Positions 1 to 6,690 are shown, counted from the first letter of the stretch. The stretch is DNA of 33,572 nucleotides from an uncultured delta proteobacterium (GCA_903906315.1 CAIVJW010000087.1:1-33572); one strand, 5' to 3'. Numbers and translations are program-made. Notes: generated by a model from the letters alone, not told the origin.

Positions 1-290
1 CCACCGCCCGTCGCGCCGCCGCCCGCCGTCCCGGTCCCGGTCCCGGTCCCGGTGCCTGCGCCGCCGCCCGGGTCGTCGCCGCCCTCGCGGTCGTCGCTCT
101 CCTCGCCGCCGCCGGCCGCGTTGCTGCCGCTCGCGGCGCCGTCGCTCGATCGCGTCGCCGAGTCGATCGCGCTGCCGCAGCCGGCCGCGAGCGCCGCGAC
201 GACCACCGCCGCGCCGAGCCCGAGCGAGCTGAAGCGCGCGCCCTTCCGAGGAAAATGGGAGTCGTGAGACCCGGTTTCGATCGTCGTCAT
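1..290 (-). CDS. Putative lipoprotein, N-terminal part (runs off left edge)
   Basis: An open frame reads from ATG at 290 to the window edge without a stop (96 codons seen). The N-terminus has a basic stretch (FPRKGARF), a hydrophobic core (LGLGAAVVVAALAAG) and a clean lipobox LAAGC, so the protein is predicted to be cleaved before Cys and lipidated, ending up on the periplasmic or outer-membrane side. After the cysteine comes a low-complexity linker rich in Gly, Ser, Asp, Glu and Thr, ending in a (GT)n run. This is the usual spacer of myxobacterial lipoproteins before a folded domain that lies outside the window. A good Shine-Dalgarno, GGAGGT (301-296), sits 5 nt before the ATG. The functional domain cannot be seen, so no function is assigned. 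Confidence 0.8.
   Translation of the reverse strand, partial: MTTIETGSHDSHFPRKGARFSSLGLGAAVVVAALAAGCGSAIDSATRSSDGAASGSNAAGGGEESDDREGGDDPGGGAGTGTGTGTGTAGGGATGG
30..53. repeat. Hexanucleotide repeat CCCGGT x4
   Basis: Four perfect tandem copies of CCCGGT lie inside the lipoprotein linker, where they encode alternating Gly-Thr on the minus strand. A 6-nt unit keeps frame, so copy-number change would alter linker length without breaking the gene. Confidence 0.9.
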
Positions 291-301
291 TCGTGACCTC
301 C

Positions 302-610
302 ACGAGGGGTGTTGTCGGTTCTGCGACGCCCCGCTCGCGGGCGATCTGCGTCGCTCGCCGGGGCACGAGCGAATCCGGTGCACGTCGCGTCGCGCGCATT
401 CGTCCCGCCCGCGCCCCTCGCGCCGCGCGCCGCTGCCCAACCGGCGCAAAGTGGCAGTTATCCGGGCGAAGTCGCGTATTCGCCGCGAATACGAATTCCC
501 CGCGGCGCTCGCCCGACGAGCCCGCTTCGCCCCCCGCTTCGCCCCCCGCGGCGATCCGGGACGTAACGCCCGCGCGAGGTCGCCGTGCCCCCTCCGTGGC
601 GAGCCTCGGG
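302..610. other. Intergenic region upstream of the lipoprotein
   Basis: No gene is supported in these roughly 300 bases; long open frames here are artefacts of GC content. The region separates the tfuA stop from the lipoprotein start, both on the minus strand. It contains one notable AT-richer dyad (475-493) and a short duplicated stretch, CGCTTCGCCCC, around 530-555. It presumably holds the lipoprotein promoter. Confidence 0.6.
475..493. promoter_or_regulatory. AT-richer inverted repeat, candidate operator
   Basis: CGTATTCG (475-482) and CGAATACG (486-493) form a perfect 8-bp dyad with a 3-nt spacer in otherwise extremely GC-rich DNA. On the minus strand it lies just upstream of a weak -10-like GATAACT (about 455-462), so it would overlap the -35 zone of a promoter directed at the lipoprotein gene. 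The site is seen in the sequence; its role as an operator is inference. Confidence 0.35.
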
Positions 611-1966
611 CTAGCGGCCCTTGCCGCGGAGCCGCTCGAACAGGAGCTCGCGCAGCGCCTCCTGCCGCAGGCCATCCTCGTCGACGGGGCCCGCCTCGCG
701 CAGGTGCGTCGCCCACGCCGCAGGCCGCGGGCGGCCGAGCCGCTCCTCGAAGTACCACCGCCAGAGCTCGTCCTCTCCGACGCCCGCGTCGTCGAGGCCG
801 GGCGCCTCGAGGCCGTGCGCTCCGAGCACGCGGCGCTTCTCGTCGGCGCGCAGCCGCAAGGCCGCGTAGCGCCCCGTCGCGCAGAGCTCCTCGACGAGGT
901 GCCGCCGCGCGTCGGTCTCGAACATCGCCTCGAGCCAGCGGAGCCGCGCTTCTCCCTCCAGAAACCGCGTCCAGTCGTCGTCGCCCTCGAGGCCGTTCTC
1001 GGCGCGGAACGCGGTGAGGCGCCCTTCGTCCTCGATCCCGCGCTCGGCCCGGAACGCGCGCTCGGCCCGGTCGGCGAGGCCGCGCCCCACGTCCACCCCT
1101 TGCCGCTTCGCCTCCGTCCGCGCGAGCGCGCGCAGCATCGCGCCCGTCCGCGCGCGCGGCCAGGCGTCGCCGTCGAGGCGTAGCTCCTCGGCCAGCGCGC
1201 CCGCGTCGCTGCTCGCGTCCGCGCCGGTCGCCGCGCGCGCGCCCTCGTGCCGCGCGACCTGGTCCCACGCGTCGGTGTGCTCGAACGAGAACGCCACGCG
1301 CTTCGGCCCCGGCGCCTCGGCCCGCAGCTCGGCGAGCCTCTCGAGGAGCGCGATCGCGTCGTCGCGCTTCTGGTTCACGCGCGACCCGCGCACGAACGCC
1401 TTGAAGCCGTCGATCTGGTCGGCGCGCAACCCCGCCTCCCGCCCGCGCGCGATCAGCGCGGGGTAGGACCGCTCCGGGTAGTACGTCTCCTTCGCGAGGC
1501 GCTCGAGCGCGGCCCGCGTCCTGCGCGACACGACGCCGGCCTTCTCGGCCGCGCGCAGCGTCGCGCGCAGGTTCACCATCGCCTCGCTCGTCGCGCGGTA
1601 GCCCGTGTCGGCCGCGCCGTGCGCGACCGCGACCTCGTCGTCGTCCTCGAGCTTGCCCGATCGCGCCGCGCGGAAGATCGCGCCGACGCCCTCCATCCCG
1701 AACGCCTCGAGCTCGGCTGCGCGCAGCGCGCCCATGCTGGAGGCGCCGAGCACGTGCACGCCCTGCGACATCGCCCAGAGGATCTCCTTGTGCCAGACCG
1801 CGGGCACGCGCTCGAAGTAGCCGTCGATGATCCCGACCGCGAACGGCCGCTCGAGCGCCGCGCGGTAGACGTCGCCCTGGCCCGCCGGCGGCCGGTAGTC
1901 CGCGTCGAGCACGCGCCGCGCGTCGTCCGCCGCGAGCGTCGGCCCCGTGAAGACGACGATCCTCAC
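611..1966 (-). CDS. tfuA: TfuA-family protein (YcaO partner, peptide thioamidation)
   Basis: A 451-aa protein starting at GTG 1966, whose GTG overlaps the ycaO stop as GTGA, so the two are translationally coupled. The open frame continues upstream, but the TfuA family begins at RIVVFTGPTL. The N-terminal ~190 residues carry the recognisable TfuA core: FTGPTL, the GIIDGYFERVPAVWHKEIL block, GASSMGALRAAELEAFGM and DDEVAVAHG followed by AMVNLRATL. TfuA proteins act with YcaO enzymes to replace a backbone carbonyl oxygen with sulfur (McrA thioglycine in methanogens, thioamidated RiPPs in bacteria). The proposed role is to deliver sulfide to the YcaO. The remaining ~220 residues are charged, probably helical and not recognised; they may bind the substrate or YcaO. 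Confidence in the family is high. The substrate is unknown. Confidence 0.92.
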   Translation of the reverse strand: MRIVVFTGPTLAADDARRVLDADYRPPAGQGDVYRAALERPFAVGIIDGYFERVPAVWHKEILWAMSQGVHVLGASSMGALRAAELEAFGMEGVGAIFRAARSGKLEDDDEVAVAHGAADTGYRATSEAMVNLRATLRAAEKAGVVSRRTRAALERLAKETYYPERSYPALIARGREAGLRADQIDGFKAFVRGSRVNQKRDDAIALLERLAELRAEAPGPKRVAFSFEHTDAWDQVARHEGARAATGADASSDAGALAEELRLDGDAWPRARTGAMLRALARTEAKRQGVDVGRGLADRAERAFRAERGIEDEGRLTAFRAENGLEGDDDWTRFLEGEARLRWLEAMFETDARRHLVEELCATGRYAALRLRADEKRRVLGAHGLEAPGLDDAGVGEDELWRWYFEERLGRPRPAAWATHLREAGPVDEDGLRQEALRELLFERLRGKGR

Positions 1967-3210
1967 GCGCCCCCCGCGGCCTCGGCGGCCCGCCTCGCGC
2001 GCGGCCCCGGCACGTACCCCGGCGCCTCGTGCACCGATTCGAGCCCCGGCACGATGACCCGCACGACGGGGACGCCGAGCTCGGGCCGCGTGAGATCGAC
2101 GACGATCGCCTGCGGCACGCCCACGGCGCGCAGCCGGTCGAGCAGGAAGCCGAGGTCCTCCTCGAACGTCTCGCGCACGAACGTCGGCGCGCTCGAAAAG
2201 GGCCGGATCCCCTCGCGGGCGATCTCGGCGCGCGTCCGCTCGATCCCTTCCTGGTCGCGCGCCATGCGGTACTTGTCGCGCCCGCTGTCGTCGCGCGACC
2301 CCGCGATGAACGTGAGCCGGCTCTGCGCGGCCTCCGTGAGCGCGCGCAAGAGCGCGACCTCGCGCACCGGGTGACAGCCCATGCCGTGCGTCGGGTACAG
2401 CAGCCGGAGCTTGTTCGTGTCGCGCTCGACGATCACGCACAGGAACGCGGCGACGCCGACGTCGGTCGTCGTGTCCCACACCCCGACCGCGACGCCGGCG
2501 CGGTCGTAGCGCGCGAGCACCTCGCGGCACGCCGGGTCGTCGATGGTGCGGAGATCCACGCGCCGATCCGCCTGCGCGCGCTCACCGGAGTAGACCCACA
2601 GCGTGGTCGCGTCGCGCTCGATGACCTCGCACAGCCCGTGGCTCACGGCCTCGAGCAGGTGGTTGCCGGACGCGAGCCCGTTCGAGCTCATCACGAACGA
2701 CCCGCTGCCCGTCGGCAGCGGCAGCGTGTAGTTCGCGTGCACCATCTCGTAGGGCACCCACGCGCCCTCGCCGTCGTAGAGATCCGTGCCCTCGACCCAC
2801 AGGAGCTTGTGGTTCGCGTGGAACGACCCGATCGACAGGCGCGGCAGCCCCTCGACGGCCACGAGGCGGTGCGAGAACCGCAGCTCGTTCCACGTCGCGA
2901 GCTTGAGCGGGTGCGCCATCCGCTCGGCGTGCCAGAGCTCGGCCGACTCCATCAGCCCCGAGGCGCGCGCCGCGTCGAGGTCGAGCCCCTTGCCCTGCGA
3001 CACCGCGAGCGATCGCGCGTTCGGCCGGCACACCATCACGACCGGCAGGCCGATCGAGTCGAGCCCCGTCACGTTCGCCACCCGGGTGATGCCCATCAGG
3101 CGCGCGAGCCGCCGGATCCGCGCGACCGTCTCCGCCGGCGGGACCACCCGCTGGGTCCCGCCGCCAAAGTGCAGCTTGGTCGTTCGCGCGGACGCCGGCT
3201 TTCGCTTCAT
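1963..3210 (-). CDS. ycaO: YcaO-domain ATP-dependent peptide cyclodehydratase/thioamidase
   Basis: A 415-aa YcaO protein. YcaO enzymes phosphorylate a backbone amide oxygen with ATP; with TfuA the product is a thioamide. Family ATP/Mg motifs are visible: SQGKGLDLDAA (71-81) followed by the acidic pair in GLMESAELWHAE (E88, E91), then SSNGLASGN (175-183) with EAVSHGLCEVIERD (E187, H191, E195, E198), and the Arg/Gln-containing ALTEAAQSR. The C-terminus (ending AAGGA) lacks the PxPxP tail of azoline-forming cyclodehydratases, which fits a TfuA-dependent enzyme. There is no E1-like or ocin-ThiF partner gene nearby. The start is ATG 3210, 14 nt after the stop of the 108-aa gene and without a clear Shine-Dalgarno, so re-initiation from upstream is likely. 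It overlaps tfuA by 4 nt. Confidence 0.94.
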   Translation of the reverse strand: MKRKPASARTTKLHFGGGTQRVVPPAETVARIRRLARLMGITRVANVTGLDSIGLPVVMVCRPNARSLAVSQGKGLDLDAARASGLMESAELWHAERMAHPLKLATWNELRFSHRLVAVEGLPRLSIGSFHANHKLLWVEGTDLYDGEGAWVPYEMVHANYTLPLPTGSGSFVMSSNGLASGNHLLEAVSHGLCEVIERDATTLWVYSGERAQADRRVDLRTIDDPACREVLARYDRAGVAVGVWDTTTDVGVAAFLCVIVERDTNKLRLLYPTHGMGCHPVREVALLRALTEAAQSRLTFIAGSRDDSGRDKYRMARDQEGIERTRAEIAREGIRPFSSAPTFVRETFEEDLGFLLDRLRAVGVPQAIVVDLTRPELGVPVVRVIVPGLESVHEAPGYVPGPRARRAAEAAGGA

Positions 3211-3224
3211 GCGGGCTGGCGGGC

Positions 3225-3551
3225 CTACTTCTTCTCGTCGCCGAATGCGTGGTCGGTGCGCAGGCTGCCGAGGTTCACGACGTAGCAGACGGATCCGATG
3301 CCGACGCCGACGCTCTGCGGGATGAACGCGAGGGTCGTGCCCATGCTGAGCAGCCCCGTCACCGGGCCCGCGTCCTTCACGTCGAGTTCGTACTTCTTCT
3401 GCTTGTAGACGCTCTCCGGCAGCTTGTAGAGCTTGCCGTCGTCGGCGGCGATGACGAGCGTCTTGAGCGGCAGGCTCTTGCCTCCCTCGCCCTTCTTCGG
3501 CGTCGCTGCGGGCTTCGCTGCGGTCTTCTTCGCGGTCTTCTTGGCGGCCAT
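3225..3551 (-). CDS. 108-aa Lys/Ala-tailed small protein, candidate YcaO-TfuA partner or substrate
   Basis: Not recognised as a known family. Residues 1-27 are a basic, low-complexity tail (AAKKTAKKTAAKPAATPKK), like histone H1-type tails. Residues 28-108 look folded: a strand-rich segment (LKTLVIAADDGKLYKLPE), then a hydrophobic Gly/Thr/Ser-rich part (LLSMGTTLAFIPQSVGVGIG) with the only Cys (SVCYVV), and a charged end (FGDEKK). It starts at ATG 3551 behind GAGGAG with 6-nt spacing, and its stop is 14 nt from ycaO. In RiPP loci the precursor usually sits immediately before the modifying enzymes, and this is the only small gene in the block. Being the substrate is an inference. At 108 aa it is long for a precursor, so it could instead be a modified functional protein or an accessory DNA- or RNA-binding protein. 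Confidence 0.75.
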   Translation of the reverse strand: MAAKKTAKKTAAKPAATPKKGEGGKSLPLKTLVIAADDGKLYKLPESVYKQKKYELDVKDAGPVTGLLSMGTTLAFIPQSVGVGIGSVCYVVNLGSLRTDHAFGDEKK

Positions 3552-3581
3552 TCGAGGCTCCTCGGGGTGAGAGTGGACGAC

Positions 3582-3599
3582 CCGCCCGGCGACGGGCGG
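3582..3599 (-). terminator. GC hairpin between SDR gene and YcaO-TfuA cassette
   Basis: CCGCCCG (3582-3588) and CGGGCGG (3593-3599) form a perfect 7-bp stem with a 4-nt loop, 8 nt past the SDR stop and upstream of the 108-aa gene's ribosome binding site. There is no U-tract. It could attenuate read-through into the YcaO-TfuA genes or stabilise an mRNA end. Confidence 0.4.
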
Positions 3600-3606
3600 C
3601 GACGGT

Positions 3607-4482
3607 TCAGGCGAGCGAACGCTTCGCGTAATCGGCGACGCTCGTGAGCGTCATCGGCATCGCCTCGAGCGCCTCCGCGGACGACACCGGCAGCCCGCGC
3701 GCGGTCGACAGCATGAGCGCGCCGAAGGCCTCCTCGACCGCGTTCGTCGCGCCGGCGAGCTGCGCCTCGAGCGCCGCCTCGGGCACGTGCTCGACCTCGA
3801 CCTTCGGGCCGCCGGCCGCCTCGAACGCGCGGATGACGTCGAGGTAGCTCACGGCCTCCGGGCCCCCGAGCGTGAACGTGGCGTTCCTCGCCCCGGGCGC
3901 GTCGACGGCGGCGGCCGCGAAGCGCGCCACGTCGCCGAGCGAGATGAAGCTCGTGGCCTTGTCGCCGGCGCCGAGCACGCGCGCCTTGCCGTGCGCCGCG
4001 TCGAAGCCGAGGGCCGGCGAGAGCCACACCTCCATGAAGTCGGTCGGCTGAAGGATCGTGTACGTCATGCCGCTCTCGCGGATGCGCGCCTCGACCGCGC
4101 GCTTCGCACGCTGGAGCGCGCAGTCGACCGGGAGCGGCGCGAACGAGACGAAGACGAAGTGCTTCACCCCGGCGGCCGCGGCCGCGTCCACGAGCGCGAT
4201 CTGCCCGTCGCGGTCCACGGTGTCGATCGAGTCGCCATCCTGTCGCGACAGCGTGGCGGACGCTGTCGAGACGACGGTGGTCGCGCCCAGACACGCCGCC
4301 GCGAGCGACTCCGGCGCCTTCAGGTCGCCGTGGTGGATCTCCGCCCCGTGGCCCTCGAGCGCGGCCTTCTTCCCGGCCTCCGACGTCGTCCGCGCCAGCG
4401 CGCGCACGGGCTTTCCCGCCGCGCGCAAGAGCCGCGTCACCTCACCACCGAGAAAGCCCGTCGCACCTGCTACCAAGATCAT
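3607..4482 (-). CDS. Atypical SDR, NAD(P)H-binding NmrA-like oxidoreductase
   Basis: A 291-aa protein with the N-terminal Rossmann motif GATGFLGG (residues 6-13) of extended/atypical short-chain dehydrogenases. It also has a second-strand Arg-rich NADP-type stretch (VRALARTT), the GDLKAPESLAAA segment and FVFVSFAPLP. There is no classical YxxxK catalytic pair where a true SDR would have it, as is common in NmrA/atypical-5 members that sense or bind NAD(P) or act on quinones. The start is ATG 4482 with AGAAGGA about 10 nt upstream. It lies 49 nt after the 254-aa unknown gene and 55 nt before the 108-aa gene, so it may be co-transcribed, but its connection to the YcaO-TfuA chemistry is unproven. 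Confidence 0.88.
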   Translation of the reverse strand: MILVAGATGFLGGEVTRLLRAAGKPVRALARTTSEAGKKAALEGHGAEIHHGDLKAPESLAAACLGATTVVSTASATLSRQDGDSIDTVDRDGQIALVDAAAAAGVKHFVFVSFAPLPVDCALQRAKRAVEARIRESGMTYTILQPTDFMEVWLSPALGFDAAHGKARVLGAGDKATSFISLGDVARFAAAAVDAPGARNATFTLGGPEAVSYLDVIRAFEAAGGPKVEVEHVPEAALEAQLAGATNAVEEAFGALMLSTARGLPVSSAEALEAMPMTLTSVADYAKRSLA

Positions 4483-4498
4483 CGATCGATCGTCCTTC

Positions 4499-4517
4499 TC
4501 TCGCGCACGGCGCGAGA
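4499..4517 (-). other. Perfect hairpin in the leader of the SDR gene
   Basis: TCTCGCGC (4499-4506) and GCGCGAGA (4510-4517) pair perfectly over 8 bp with a 3-nt loop, directly abutting the SDR ribosome binding site and just after the stop of the upstream gene. It could be an intercistronic processing or attenuation structure. Confidence 0.4.
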
Positions 4518-4531
4518 TCTCGTTTCCACAG

Positions 4532-5296
4532 CTATCGCGTCCGGGTGAAATACCCCGCCGGCCGCAGCACCTCGCGCGTCTCGCGCAGCGTGCACGCGGC
4601 GATGGACGCGAAGAAAGGGCATTCCTTCATCAGGATCGCGACCGTGTCCTCGACGAGCTTCGTCGGGTTCTTGGTCCGCGGCAGCTTCCACAGCTCGAAG
4701 AACGTGTTCAGGAGGCCCGTCACGTTCTGGTGGCAGCCGAGGTACGTCCAGTCCCGCTGCATGAAATAGGGCACCGCGAACGACAGCTGCATCGTGTAGC
4801 GCGCGAGGTCGTCGCGCCCGATGCGCCGCGTGATGCGGACGTAGTGGTCGCCCTCGTCGCCGGCCTCGGGCGCCGGGAGGTCGAACGCCATCGGGATGCG
4901 CCACACGAGGTTCTGCACCTCGCGCGTGACGAGGTTGTCGAGCGCGACGTACGCGTCCGTGTCGGCGAGGTCCTTCATCACGTTGCCGAGGTTGCCGTCG
5001 GTGTCGTCCTCGGGCATCTGCCAGACGTTCACGAAGGTCACGAACGGGCCGGCGTCCTCGGCGTGGCGCGCGAAGTGCGGGCTGGCCGTGTGGACGTCGG
5101 TGACTCGCGACTCGAGCTCCTTCGGGCCGTCCGCGCGGTAGGCCCCGACGAGCCTCCACCTCGCGGAGTCGAAGCCTCCTTCGTCGAAGAACGTCTGCGC
5201 CCGGCCCACGAACTCGTCGGCGTGCCTCCGCGGCACCAGGATGCTCACGTGCAAGAAGTTCCCGGACCGCGCGCCCGCCGCTGCTCTCTTCGCCAT
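4532..5296 (-). CDS. Unrecognised 254-aa protein
   Basis: Not recognised. ATG 5296 was chosen because GGGAG lies about 8 nt upstream; the open frame continues much further back only because it runs antisense into the rplM region. The protein is soluble, with no signal peptide or membrane segment. It has strand/helix alternation and conserved-looking aromatic clusters: GNFLHVSILVPRR, FVTFVNVWQMPEDD, YVALDNLVTREVQNLVW, HYVRITRRIG, FMQRDWTYLGCHQNVTG and the terminal AGYFTRTR. The opening HVSILVP and later YVRIT strands would suit a ferredoxin-like or dimeric alpha-beta barrel fold, but that is a guess. It is the first gene of the minus-strand block ending in ycaO-tfuA. No enzymatic motif could be identified. 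Confidence 0.8.
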   Translation of the reverse strand: MAKRAAAGARSGNFLHVSILVPRRHADEFVGRAQTFFDEGGFDSARWRLVGAYRADGPKELESRVTDVHTASPHFARHAEDAGPFVTFVNVWQMPEDDTDGNLGNVMKDLADTDAYVALDNLVTREVQNLVWRIPMAFDLPAPEAGDEGDHYVRITRRIGRDDLARYTMQLSFAVPYFMQRDWTYLGCHQNVTGLLNTFFELWKLPRTKNPTKLVEDTVAILMKECPFFASIAACTLRETREVLRPAGYFTRTR

Positions 5297-5554
5297 CCGG
5301 TCTGATCTCCCGAAGCGCGCCTCGCCGCCGTCCGCCGTCCGCCGTCCGGCCGGGTCCGTCCATCGTCGGTACGCACCCCCCGAACGACGGGCGATGCTTT
5401 CATGACCCGGGCTTGCCGGCCAGACCGGTTTGCGGCGACACCAACGCGCCGCCCGGATCTCGCGCGGCGCCTTCGACACGCGGCGTGAAGCCTCGGGAAA
5501 TGCGCTCCCTTTCGGCCTCGAAGCGGCCCATTGCGAAGGTCGCATGACCGCGGC
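5297..5554. other. Divergent intergenic region before rplM
   Basis: No gene is supported here. The left part is the leader of the 254-aa gene and includes three tandem CCGCCGT heptamers (5325-5345). The right part leads into the rplM promoter. Long open frames across it are antisense artefacts. Confidence 0.6.
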
Positions 5555-5583
5555 TTGACACGACCCCCCTCGCCCGGTAGTAC
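5555..5583 (+). promoter_or_regulatory. Promoter of rplM-rpsI
   Basis: A perfect -35 TTGACA (5555-5560) is followed after 17 bp by TAGTAC (5578-5583). The predicted start is near 5590, giving an ~80-nt leader. The perfect -35 fits a strongly expressed housekeeping sigma-70-type promoter for ribosomal protein genes. Confidence 0.7.
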
Positions 5584-5587
5584 TTGC

Positions 5588-5608
5588 GCCCCTTTGTTGG
5601 CGAGGGGC
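5588..5608 (+). promoter_or_regulatory. Hairpin at the 5' end of the rplM leader
   Basis: GCCCCT (5588-5593) pairs with AGGGGC (5603-5608) around a 9-nt loop at the very start of the predicted transcript. Some bacteria have L13 leader structures that autoregulate the operon. Whether this one binds L13 is not known; it may only stabilise the mRNA. Confidence 0.3.
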
Positions 5609-5669
5609 CCCCGCGGCCCCGATCCCCGCGTCGACTACCCGTCGGCGCTTGCCTGTGAGCTCCGCAGCC

Positions 5670-6113
5670 ATGAATCCCCTTCTGAAGTCGTTCACAGCGA
5701 AGCCTGCCGAGGCGCTCGCGCAGCGCGCCTGGTGGGTCATCGACGCCGAGGGCCAGCCGCTCGGCCGCCTCGCCAGCAAGATCGCGATGGTTCTCCGCGG
5801 CAAGACCAAGCCGACCTTCACGCCGAACGTCGATACCGGCGATTTCGTGATCGTCGTCAACGCGAAGAAGGTGAAGCTGACCGGGCGCAAGCTCGTTCAG
5901 AAGCACTACTACCATCACAGCGCGATCCCGGGCGGCTTCAAGGCGGAGCCCTACGCTTCGCTCCTCGAGCGCAAGCCCGAGCTGCCGATCACGAAGGCCG
6001 TGAAGGGGATGCTGCCGAAGAGCATCCTCGGCCGCGAGCTTCTCACCAAGCTCAAGGTCTACGCGGGCCCCGATCACCCGCACGCGGCGCAGCAGCCCCA
6101 ACCCCTTTCGTGA
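5670..6113 (+). CDS. rplM: 50S ribosomal protein L13
   Basis: A 147-aa L13, a structural protein of the large subunit that binds 23S rRNA early in assembly. Diagnostic stretches are [23 protein letters not shown]-type [38 protein letters not shown] and the [17 protein letters not shown] block. ATG 5670 (MNPLLKSF) fits the family; the upstream TTG at 5649 would add seven residues with no support. The Shine-Dalgarno is weak. L13 is followed after 19 nt by rpsI, the near-universal bacterial order. Confidence 0.97.
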   Translation: MNPLLKSFTAKPAEALAQRAWWVIDAEGQPLGRLASKIAMVLRGKTKPTFTPNVDTGDFVIVVNAKKVKLTGRKLVQKHYYHHSAIPGGFKAEPYASLLERKPELPITKAVKGMLPKSILGRELLTKLKVYAGPDHPHAAQQPQPLS

Positions 6114-6132
6114 TCTTTAGCCGAGCCTGACC

Positions 6133-6525
6133 ATGCCTGAAGCCAAGATTTACGCCACCGGCAAGCGCAAGACCGCCGTCGCGCGCGTGTGGATCGCCCC
6201 CGGAACGGGGCTGTACACGATCAACGGGCGCACCTCGGACGACTACTTCGTCCGCGAGACGAACCGCATGATCATGCGCCAGTCGCTCGAGCTGCTCGAG
6301 GTCGCCGACCAGTTCGACGTCATCGCGACGGTCGCCGGCGGTGGGCACAGCGCCCAGGCCGAGGCCGTGCGCCACGGCATCGCGCGCGCCCTCATCGAGG
6401 GCGACGCCGAGCGCCGCCCGACGCTCAAGCGCGCCGGCTTCCTCACGCGCGACGCGCGGAAGAAGGAGCGCAAGAAGTACGGTCAGCCGGGCGCCCGCAA
6501 GCGCTTCCAGTACAGCAAGCGGTAG
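6133..6525 (+). CDS. rpsI: 30S ribosomal protein S9
   Basis: A 130-aa S9. It has the hallmark N-terminal [14 protein letters not shown], the GRTSDDYF region, the Gly-rich [21 protein letters not shown] and the invariant C-terminal tail ending KRFQYSKR, which reaches the P-site tRNA. Translation starts at ATG 6133, 19 nt after the rplM stop, with a modest upstream purine run. The stop is followed only 5 nt later by the hairpin repeat array, which probably ends the operon transcript. Confidence 0.98.
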   Translation: MPEAKIYATGKRKTAVARVWIAPGTGLYTINGRTSDDYFVRETNRMIMRQSLELLEVADQFDVIATVAGGGHSAQAEAVRHGIARALIEGDAERRPTLKRAGFLTRDARKKERKKYGQPGARKRFQYSKR

Positions 6526-6528
6526 TCT

Positions 6529-6690
6529 CGATGGGGCCGCGAGCGGCCCCAAACCCCCGGCGCCTGGGCGCCGAAGGTCACGAGACACGCTTCGATGGGG
6601 CCGCGAGCGGCCCCGATCCCCCGGCGCCTGGGCGCCGAAGGTCACGAGACACGCTTCGATGGGGCCGCGAGCGGCCCCGCCCCCCCGGCG
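6529..6690. repeat. 64-bp tandem repeat array, 2.5 copies, two hairpins per unit
   Basis: Copies start at 6529, 6593 and 6657. The first two are 64 bp each and differ at only two positions; the third is cut after about 34 bp. Each unit holds hairpin A (GGGGCCG-cgag-CGGCCCC, first copy 6533-6550) and hairpin B (CGGCGCC-tg-GGCGCCG, 6558-6573), then a constant 19-nt tail. A decayed relative of hairpin A is visible at about 6723-6742. The copies abut directly, so this is not a CRISPR. The first hairpin lies 5-8 nt after the rpsI stop and could terminate transcription. The structure resembles REP/BIME-type elements; whether it recurs in the genome cannot be seen. Confidence 0.92.

Noticed and set aside
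293-1183. Plus-strand frame upstream of and antisense to tfuA
   Set aside because: Composition is Arg/Ala/Pro-rich without motifs; tfuA on the other strand is certain.
1963-3210. Azoline-forming (TOMM) cyclodehydratase
   Set aside because: There is no PxPxP C-terminus, no E1-like or ocin-ThiF partner and no dehydrogenase; the TfuA partner indicates thioamidation.
5649-5669. TTG start for rplM seven codons upstream
   Set aside because: The extension MPVSSAA has no family support and ATG 5670 gives the normal L13 N-terminus.
6529-6690. CRISPR array
   Set aside because: Repeats abut directly with no unique spacers, the unit is 64 bp and no cas genes are present.
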